DNA of 12,662 nucleotides from Gracilaria caudata (taxonomy: Eukaryota > Rhodophyta > Florideophyceae > Gracilariales > Gracilariaceae), in the NCBI GenBank assembly GCA_030374735.1, contig JASCIV010000387.1, forward strand, positions 1 to 12,662. Direction: 5' to 3'. Position 1 is the stretch's first letter. Every line of letters starts with the position of its first letter. The translations under genes and the position numbers were made by a program. Under the pieces are notes generated by a model, which had not been told where the DNA came from, did no database searches, and was given only the letters and a program-made list of their open reading frames with translations. Below are positions 7,045-12,662 of the stretch, piece by piece.

Positions 7045-8250
7045 ACAAAAATAGCAAGCAAAGAGAAATGAGAAATGTGTGAAAGGTTTGCGTAATTACC
7101 CGACGATTCTATAGGGTATTGGACTGCAGAAACACTCGCGAGGAGGAGTTGGGAAGAAAAGCACAGAAGGCTTAGAGAAGGCGTTGAGGTGGATACGTAT
7201 TCCAGCGCGTCACTTTGACGAAGGACACGTTCTTTTTGTGATGAAGGTGTTTCTCATATTCCACCCTGTCTATCTCAGGATGACGTACTTCATCAACACG
7301 ATGATGTCACCATGTGCGAGAATTTGACCTTCTCGTTCACCAAGTTAGTCGATCATCAACTAACTTAGTGAAGGGAAGGTCACCTTTCTGCACAAGTGCG
7401 AGATGGTAGTAGGGACAAACTCGAACACAGGACCATGGCCATTGGAGCTTGTACAGCAGCTTGTTCTCCTGATATCTTTGAATCAGAAATGAACTTTCTG
7501 GGACCGGATTCTCGTGATTAACGCTTGCGTGCAGGAAATGATAAAGGAAAACTTCTATCTCCTACTCATCTCCCGTTGGACAGTTGCCGTGTAGAATGAG
7601 GATGCCACCAAGTTCATGATCGTCGACGGTGTTGTCATCGGGATGCGTTGTTTGAGGACATTCAAGCAAAGAAGTTACAAGATTCGGGAGCAAATGTGCC
7701 GGCGAATTCTGATGGTCACCCAGCAAGGTAGAGTTCCATACCCTAGCATACAACTGCTCGATGTAGAACAGATATGCACGACCTTGCGAAACGACGCCAG
7801 CAATCCGAAATCGCTTGGTGGATAGCGAAGCTCGTTGACTCCAAACGGATCTCTGTAAAGGCAAAGACAAAGTTCTGTCCTGAACAGGTCCTGAACAATG
7901 AGGCGCTCGCGCACATACAACAGAATCAACATTTAGCAATCCTGCAAACTTCACATCTGATCGGCTCAAGCAGAAGCGCGGCACGCCCATATCCCGCCAC
8001 ATAATCATCTATGCAGCGCGTCAGCATGAGGCAAGACATATCTCTGGGCGACTGAAGAACCGCGCTCATTCGTGCATGTCATTGCTTCGCCAAGTGCACG
8101 GTGCTGCACGATGACCGGCGGTTCAGTTGTTGAGTTTCCAAATGTCAGTGATATCTTCTTGCGTAGTGCGTTCCATCGATCAGCCACCGTTTCCAAAATG
8201 TCGTCACCGGAGAACATTGCCTCTAAGCTTAAGCTTCTGGTCAGATTGGG
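7045..8250 (-). pseudogene. Repeat unit copy B: broken paralogue of copy A
   Basis: On the minus strand an ATG at 8217 starts a 70-residue frame (to 8005) that matches copy A in its first codons (Asp-Ile-Leu) and again around residues 27-60. Its TGA overlaps, as ATGA at 8008-8005, a second ATG-led frame of 148 residues (8008-7562). That frame ends with a stretch (H-G-N-C-P-T-G) closely matched in copy A (H-N-N-C-E-T-G) in the same register, so both look like true former coding sequence. The two frames are probably one gene split by a frameshift, although the ATGA overlap could also allow coupled reading. Homology to copy A continues to about 7045 through stops. The product is unknown; no TATA box was seen upstream. 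Confidence 0.5.
7325..7382. repeat. Hairpin from an inverted duplication (about 24-bp stem, 9-base loop)
   Basis: The left arm 7325-7349 and right arm 7359-7382 are reverse complements except for one C/A mismatch and a small TCG/CC internal bulge. The loop is cgatcatca. Only the right arm has a counterpart in copy A, so the left arm is a later inverted copy. The size and near-perfect stem are microRNA-precursor-like, but transcription is not shown. Confidence 0.7.
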
Positions 8251-8420
8251 AGAATGTGGGTAAGCAACCAGTTCGGTGCGAGCAGCACTGCATGGAGCGC
8301 ATTACGTCTCCGTCTCGCCCGTAGTCCAGTTCGGTTTGTGGAAGTACCTTAAACAATGGTTGCGTCAAGGAGCCGAAAGTGTCGCATCTGCATTTCGCTT
8401 CCACCCCTGAGCTCCGACGC

Positions 8421-8735
8421 TCAGACCCATTGCTTGGCGTCCAACACCTTTGTGCGAGCTAAGATACAGAAGTGCCGGAACACCGCATGTGGCGAGAGCA
8501 CGATCTCATACCTCGAGCTCCAACTGAAATTCAGATCACACAGGTGGCACCGTTGGGCAACGTGGCACTCGTGGCGCACTACGATTGGTATATTATGAAA
8601 ACAAAACCCATTCAAGTGCGGCGCGTGCGGCGCATGCCCCGTCTGCCCAGGGTACTTTCGTACCTTCGTACCTTCGATGCAAATCTTGTCAATGTCTCGG
8701 CGCTCGAGGTCTAACATAAACATCATCACCTCCAT
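8421..8735 (-). CDS. Cys/His-rich small ORF, 104 aa, uncertain
   Basis: ATG at 8735 starts a frame whose C-terminal half contains CHLC, then HAVFRH and another Cys 16 residues on, a loose C2H2-like spacing wider than the standard finger. The middle holds the short repeat HAPHAP, made by a 9-bp tandem repeat in the DNA. There is no TATA box or polyadenylation signal close by, and the opposite strand has its own ATG-led Cys-rich frame (8356-8598), so neither can be trusted. It lies just upstream (in the minus sense) of the copy B unit. Confidence 0.22.
   Translation of the reverse strand: MEVMMFMLDLERRDIDKICIEGTKVRKYPGQTGHAPHAPHLNGFCFHNIPIVVRHECHVAQRCHLCDLNFSWSSRYEIVLSPHAVFRHFCILARTKVLDAKQWV
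8616..8675. repeat. Two short tandem repeats
   Basis: GTGCGGCGC occurs twice back to back at 8616-8633. GTACTTTC, GTACCTTC, GTACCTTC follow at 8652-8675 (three 8-base units). Both look like simple slippage products. Confidence 0.8.
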
Positions 8736-8965
8736 GCCTTTCTTCAAGCAACATTTATTGGAGCGGGATATCAAAACAGCGCAAAGGTGTGAAGTGCTCG
8801 AGAGCCGACATGATTTCAGTGTTCTCTGATAGATAGAACGAAAACCATAAACCACACACAATGCAGTATAGCTCTGTCGATATTGAATCGCTTCTTCTCA
8901 TTTAATCTACCGTTCAGTATTTCAAAGTATTTAGTATCACTCCAATTCCCATGAAGATCATAAGC

Positions 8966-8971
8966 TTTATT
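8966..8971 (-). terminator. Polyadenylation signal of the polar-protein gene
   Basis: AATAAA on the minus strand lies 36 bases after the TAA at 9010-9008. This favours 9008 as the true end of the gene rather than the earlier stop at 9363. Confidence 0.5.
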
Positions 8972-9007
8972 ATTAACAACTTCAGGAGCACCCAACCATA
9001 GTTCAAG

Positions 9008-9317
9008 TTACACAAGTGAGCACGATCCCACCAGGAACACACGGTGTGTAAGGTCATCAGAGCTGACAGCTGAGCTAATAGAAGACTCCACTGTGTCAAC
9101 TGGCAAGCTTCCTGATCTGCTCTCAACCACTTCCCTGCTCACAGCTCTCATTACCCTGGAATGTTCACCTAACACCACTGCCGAGATCTGCTCGGCTTCA
9201 CTCTTCTCCTTGTGCCAAGTATTGCATTTCGAGTCGATACCGCCCCTCATCATGTTGTCAAACCGTACGATCTTGCTCTCCATTCTCTGTGCCATCATTA
9301 CGTTCAACCGGTTTGGG
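9008..9317 (-). CDS. Probable last exon of the polar-protein gene
   Basis: A minus frame, open from 9370, ends at TAA 9010-9008 and has the same charged, Ser-rich character as the upstream gene, including Met/Arg/Glu-rich helix-like segments. It has no suitable start of its own. The preceding frame stops at a TAA embedded in GTAAGT (9366-9361), a perfect donor consensus. Joining from there to an AG ending at 9318 is in phase but makes an intron of only 49 bases without a clear pyrimidine tract. Later in-phase AGs exist. AATAAA follows the stop closely. Confidence 0.4.
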
Positions 9318-9362
9318 CTGCATTCCCTCGTAAATGCCACCGTCTGTATTCGATTTTTGCAC

Positions 9363-11008
9363 TTACAGCTCAGTGTTATTCAATTCATGGCTTCCGAGGT
9401 ATTCATCAAAGACTGCACCGTCGTGAGATAAACTTGTTCGATTAGGTTCAGTTCCCAACATATCCTTCACAGCTTCATCCATTATCTTTGCTTCGAGGGG
9501 AGAAGATTCGTATCGAGATATCATTTTCTCCACGTGACCCGATAGGTAGGAAGACAGCTCTTGCAAAGATTCAAGTGGCTCTTTGTCAACGTCATCGCAC
9601 ATTGCTTCCGATATGATCGTTTGTGTTCGACGTCCACCGGCCTTGTTCGATGCTTCAATTCCAGGATTGAGCGCTGGAGCTCTAGGGGCTGATGAAACCA
9701 TACGAATCAGAACGGTGTGAGGAGCATCGGAGGAGCCTTCCTCAAACAAACTTCTCAGCGTTTTCACATCACCAAAAGGAACACAAACGGCTTGTGCGTC
9801 GTTTGTATTACCACTACTGACAGGCTTAGCATTTGCCACTCTTGCATCTGCCAGAACAACTGCAGAACCTCTTGAACTTGGATGCGAGGATTCGTCAACA
9901 TGCAAGCTGTAATCCTTGGGGGTTTTCCCGCTCTTGTCGACTTCTTATGCAGCAAAACATCGTTATGGATGTCCGAGCAGTCATCCTCAAACATGCTCCG
10001 TACGCGCTTTACATCGCCAGATGGAACATGGGATGCAGGCGCAAATTCTGATTCCACATCAACTCCAGACTTCTCTTTGGGTACTGCATTTTCCCCATTT
10101 GCTTCTGAAGATATTCCCGAGGAAGCATCGGATGTTTTGTGGGAGTGCAAGGTGACATCCCCATCATTTCCTTCTTCAATTGTTCGTATACGGTGCTCCC
10201 GCAAAGCACCGACTGAACTACACCAACCCTGACTTCTGGCTTGGACTGGCTGAAGAATGTCGCCCGGGTTTTCTCCTTCTCGACCGGTCAAAGAGCGTGG
10301 CTCGTTGAAGACGGAGCTCCCGGTTGACCTCAGCTTGAGGAGAGTACGTTGTACCATTCCCTTTTTTACAACTGAGGTACTCTCACCGCTCCCTACCTTA
10401 CTCTTGACACGGCGTGGAATGTTGTCCACCTCGCTTCTCGACACATAATCTGACTCTGGACTTTCTGCCTCATCTTTGAACCAATTCACCGCTCCTTCAT
10501 TTTCCTCAGCACTGCGATTCACGGATCCGACACCATGTGGCGATGACAGTGTGGGCACCTCTTCCTCATAATTTGAAGCTTTTTCGCCACTCTCAAGCGA
10601 TGTGGGTTCGGTATTAATCGTGTTAGGGCTCCCAACGGGTTCAACTGTTTCGGAATCCCCTACACTGTTCTTCTCAAAACAGTTCATTTTACCTGCGACT
10701 TTCCCCACAAAACCCAGAACTCTCTCGCTCATGATTCTTATGGACTCAAGCATGGGCTTCGGAGACTTATTTGTTCTTGATGTCTTGTCTCCAGTCTGTC
10801 TTTTCACTCTCTTCGTAGAATCCAGCAGGGCCTTTAGTTGTTCATTTTCCTTCGTGACGTTCATAATAATATCGTAACCACTTTCGGCCTTGTTTTGTGT
10901 GGATCTAACGCCGATTTTCATATTCTGGATCCCCATGAAGTATTGAAACGATTGTAGTTTACGCCAGACCCCTTGGAAACAATCAAACTTCAAAGGATAT
11001 GTTCTCAT
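9363..11008 (-). CDS. Long polar low-complexity protein, read in two frames (frame change near 9925)
   Basis: ATG at 11008 lies 63 bases after a TATAAAAG box. The first frame runs to a stop at 9764 (414 codons), but its last 50 or so residues turn abruptly hydrophobic and look out of frame. The -1 frame takes over, open from 9947 to 9363, with the same Ser/Glu/Asp/Lys-rich composition. An 11-residue motif, GDVKxxRSxFE, occurs once in each frame (DNA 10018-9986 and 9773-9741), which strongly suggests one protein. Other visible parts are a possible coiled coil near residues 50-65, a basic nuclear-signal-like region at 66-85, and otherwise disordered, acidic sequence. There is no signal peptide. 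It resembles in style the polar-residue-rich proteins described from some ichnoviruses, but I cannot confirm homology. The motif also recalls the start of Xin actin-binding repeats, without their tryptophan. Confidence 0.65.
9887..9929 (-). promoter_or_regulatory. Candidate -1 ribosomal frameshift element
   Basis: The minus strand has the heptamer GGGAAAA at 9929-9923, placed in the zero frame as G GGA AAA (codons 361-362), as XXXYYYZ slippage requires. A 6-base spacer (9922-9917) leads to AGGATT (9916-9911), which can pair with AATCCT (9892-9887) around an 18-base loop. A -1 slip here enters exactly the frame that carries the rest of the protein. The stem is short, so an ordinary indel in the A/C runs explains the data equally well. 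Confidence 0.35.
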
Positions 11009-11071
11009 TCCAGAGAATCCGTGTGGCAATGGAGAGGTTTGAGCATCGCTAGCGTTTGGCGCTCCTCCTCC

Positions 11072-11079
11072 CTTTTATA
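11072..11079 (-). promoter_or_regulatory. TATA box (TATAAAAG) of the polar-protein gene
   Basis: The minus strand reads CTATAAAAGGGAGG. Transcription would start near 11048, giving a leader of about 40 bases before ATG 11008. A 13-codon ORF (ATG 11046, TGA overlapping the main start as ATGA) lies in or at the edge of this leader. Confidence 0.65.
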
Positions 11080-11583
11080 GAGAACTGTGTAGGAGAGGAA
11101 GCATGTTGGAGTTCGAGAAAATACACTCTCCTGCTTCTGATAGATCATTGACGTACGACGTTCGCTGCGAAACACCCACAACAAAGTGTATTACCTAGCA
11201 AGAGAGATTCACTTGAACCTCACTGTTTCTTGGAGGCTCCTCTCTTGATTTCCATTGTTTCTAGAGAACCCTCTCCCATATGGTTCACATTATGAGTGCG
11301 TTTAGGATATGTATTCAATTGCGAGTGATAATCAATGTCCTCTCGCAAATGAACCTATAACACCCCCAAGCTCTTGCATGCGAAGAAAGAACAGTATGAT
11401 AAGGGCGGAGAAAACACTTGTTTACTCTGCATTCCCACGAGGCCTTCGTTCTCCACGGGTACTCCACATCTCAATCTCATGATTCGTCTTCGACTTTCCT
11501 ATTTTCTGCGAACATAAGTCTCCCCCCATTCGTAAGAATGTCGGCTCAAATAGCCATCAATCTTCACAACGTTTGTATTATGC
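11080..11583. other. Intergenic region, no gene seen
   Basis: This is upstream sequence of the polar-protein gene. A plus-strand TATAACA near 11355 and a 34-codon frame from 11379 are the only signals, and they are too weak to call a gene. Confidence 0.4.
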
Positions 11584-12080
11584 ATGCCAATATTTCGAAG
11601 ATTCGAAGTGTATTTTTCTCGCAATGCTCACTTCCAAGAACAGCTGGGTACTGAACCAACGGACCGTTATCAAAATGAACCCCAAATCCAAGAGCGTCGA
11701 GAAGAATTTGAGAGAACAATGGGCCTGCTGTTCCATCGTTTTTGTCTTGGTAAAGCAAAGGGTGGAGGAGCTCGCAACCCTGTTAACAAGAGGGAACACT
11801 TCTAGTGATCTCCCAGAACACTTCCACTACATTCTACCGCACTGTATTCATGTGAGCTCGTTCGGGAGAGTGGCCCGACAGCTTTTGATCTTGTGGGACT
11901 TCGTGTGCCTGTTGTATTTGCGGGACACACCGGGTCCCGTGTTGATGCAACATCCCAACTTGGAATTCCCAAGTGGTGATGGAAATGAATGCGTCGGCAA
12001 CATCGTGTTGCTTGTAGTAGTCTCATGGTCAGCGCAAGCAGCGGATATTGCGGACACGGCGGGCTTCTTGATTGGTCTCG
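11584..12080. other. Region of overlapping uncertain frames
   Basis: Plus-strand ATG 11584 opens 73 codons (to 11805) with a Gln/Glu/Arg-rich middle. A longer overlapping frame to 12172 starts only with TTG, and minus frames overlap both. No frame has a promoter, a polyadenylation signal or a recognised motif. A short palindrome, ACTTGG-aattc-CCAAGT, lies at 11958-11974. This may be a decayed gene or non-coding DNA. Confidence 0.3.
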
Positions 12081-12548
12081 TCAACTTCGTGGACCCACTT
12101 CTTTTTGGGCGAAGATGGCAGGCCTCCCGTCACATGAGCGGTTCATGTTTGCGGGCGGATGTGCAAAGGTAGTTGGAGGTCGCAAAACACAAGCACCCGG
12201 AAGGTAGGAGGCGGCTTTCGATTGCACGCTTTCGGCCTGCTCCAGTTTAGAAAACTGTTTGTGGATCTGGGCGAAGTGAAACGGATTGAAACATGTGAAC
12301 AAAAACGGTAACGGGGCGGTTTTATGTGAGTTGATCATGAGTTCGTGATCGTCTCGAAGAGCGATAGTGCTGTTGATGGATGTGTATAAGTTCAGATGCT
12401 TTTGTAAGACGATGTAGTGTAAGCGAGCTGCAGATCGCAGACATTGCTCCCTCCCGTTCACCACAGACGAGAAGTTATCAAAAGAACAGCTCTTCAAGAG
12501 AAGCGTCAAAGTGTTAGTGCCAACTCTAGTAAGACATTCACGAAACAT
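12081..12548 (-). CDS. Hypothetical protein, 155 aa
   Basis: ATG at 12548-12546 opens a frame of 155 codons, five codons after an in-frame TGA. The N-terminal two-thirds looks protein-like (Leu/Phe-rich helices, then LPFLFTCFNPFHF near residues 80-92); the last 50 residues are rich in Pro and Ala and may be read-through. There is no signal peptide, recognised domain or AATAAA after it. A nine-codon ORF just upstream ends in TGA overlapping this ATG (TGATG). It follows, 21 bases on, the end of the right-edge frame at 12570. It could be a real small gene or a fragment of a decayed one. Confidence 0.35.
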   Translation of the reverse strand: MFRECLTRVGTNTLTLLLKSCSFDNFSSVVNGREQCLRSAARLHYIVLQKHLNLYTSINSTIALRDDHELMINSHKTAPLPFLFTCFNPFHFAQIHKQFSKLEQAESVQSKAASYLPGACVLRPPTTFAHPPANMNRSCDGRPAIFAQKEVGPRS

Positions 12549-12569
12549 CAGCCGTACACCTCAAAAGCG

Positions 12570-12662
12570 TCATTCATCAATCACTCCCTCAGAAGAGGGC
12601 GATGAGTAATACAGAATATAATATGTATTACGTTGTTCTCGGCCAATGGTACAGTCTCTGAC
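12570..12662 (-). CDS. C-terminal coding fragment at the right edge, possibly the end of the protease-like gene
   Basis: The minus frame entering at 12662 is open for 30 codons and stops at TGA 12572-12570. It contains TYYILYYSS, which resembles the final strand of ubiquitin-specific proteases, where a Y-x-L-F-Y type segment ends the domain. If the window ends are joined as a circle, this frame is exactly in phase with the left-edge ORF (base 1 completes a codon and 12662 starts the next). The joined gene would then have about 146 codons, far too short for a complete protease. Alternatively it is the tail of a separate gene lying mostly beyond the window. Confidence 0.4.
   Translation of the reverse strand, partial: VRDCTIGREQRNTYYILYYSSPSSEGVIDE

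Noticed and set aside
9093..9431. 112-residue plus-strand ORF
   Set aside because: It is antisense to the probable last exon of the polar-protein gene, which has a nearby AATAAA and matching composition.
9764..9920. Hydrophobic C-terminus of the first frame of the polar protein as a membrane anchor
   Set aside because: Composition changes abruptly at the slip point, and the overlapping -1 frame carries the repeated motif, so this tail is most simply out-of-frame reading.
11573..12172. 199-residue plus-strand ORF
   Set aside because: It begins with TTG, has no promoter or polyadenylation signal, and has no recognisable domain; minus-strand frames of similar quality overlap it.
1..12662. Known polydnavirus families (ankyrin, innexin, PTP, cys-motif) or a viral replication gene
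   Set aside because: I looked for their hallmark motifs in the open frames and found none I could support.

Overview
The window looks like animal DNA or DNA of an animal large-DNA virus, not bacterial DNA. Gene density is low. The better genes carry TATA boxes (TATAAAAG, TATATAA), AATAAA polyadenylation signals, a secretory signal peptide and eukaryotic-type protein families. The layout (a few small unrelated virulence-like genes, long non-coding stretches, decayed paralogues, about 12.7 kb) fits a packaged segment or proviral locus of a parasitoid-wasp polydnavirus. I saw no diagnostic family (ankyrin, innexin, PTP, cys-motif), so this assignment is an inference; an insect nuclear genome or another insect DNA virus remains possible.

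Left part (1-2500). At the left edge, on the minus strand, an ORF cut by the window end carries a near-perfect Cys-box of ubiquitin-specific proteases. Divergent from it is a complete 155-residue plus-strand gene that I read as a degenerate CAP-superfamily protein. A palindromic two-way polyadenylation element follows it, then a minus-strand gene for a secreted six-cysteine protein whose stop codon was moved by a 38-bp tandem duplication.

Middle part (2500-8750). This is mostly decayed sequence. Two diverged direct copies of a unit of roughly 1.2-1.45 kb (about 3880-5345 and 7045-8250) look like broken minus-strand paralogues that share a start codon. Between them are a GC-rich stretch, an array of eight GGTTGT motifs, and a strong-looking 3' splice site leading into a short basic ORF. 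The second copy contains an inverted duplication that forms a hairpin with a stem of about 24 bp.

Right part (8750-12662). A TATA-driven minus-strand gene encodes a long polar, low-complexity protein. It is read in one frame from 11008, then in the -1 frame to 9363, and probably in a third segment to 9008 just before an AATAAA. The first frame change coincides with a slippery heptamer followed by a short predicted stem; the second coincides with a GTAAGT splice-donor consensus. At the right edge a minus-strand frame ending at 12570 is exactly in phase with the left-edge protease ORF, so the window may be a complete circle in which one gene crosses the ends.

The supported genes would plausibly act on a host cell (deubiquitination, a CAP-like protein, a secreted protein), but no joint pathway can be shown from sequence alone.
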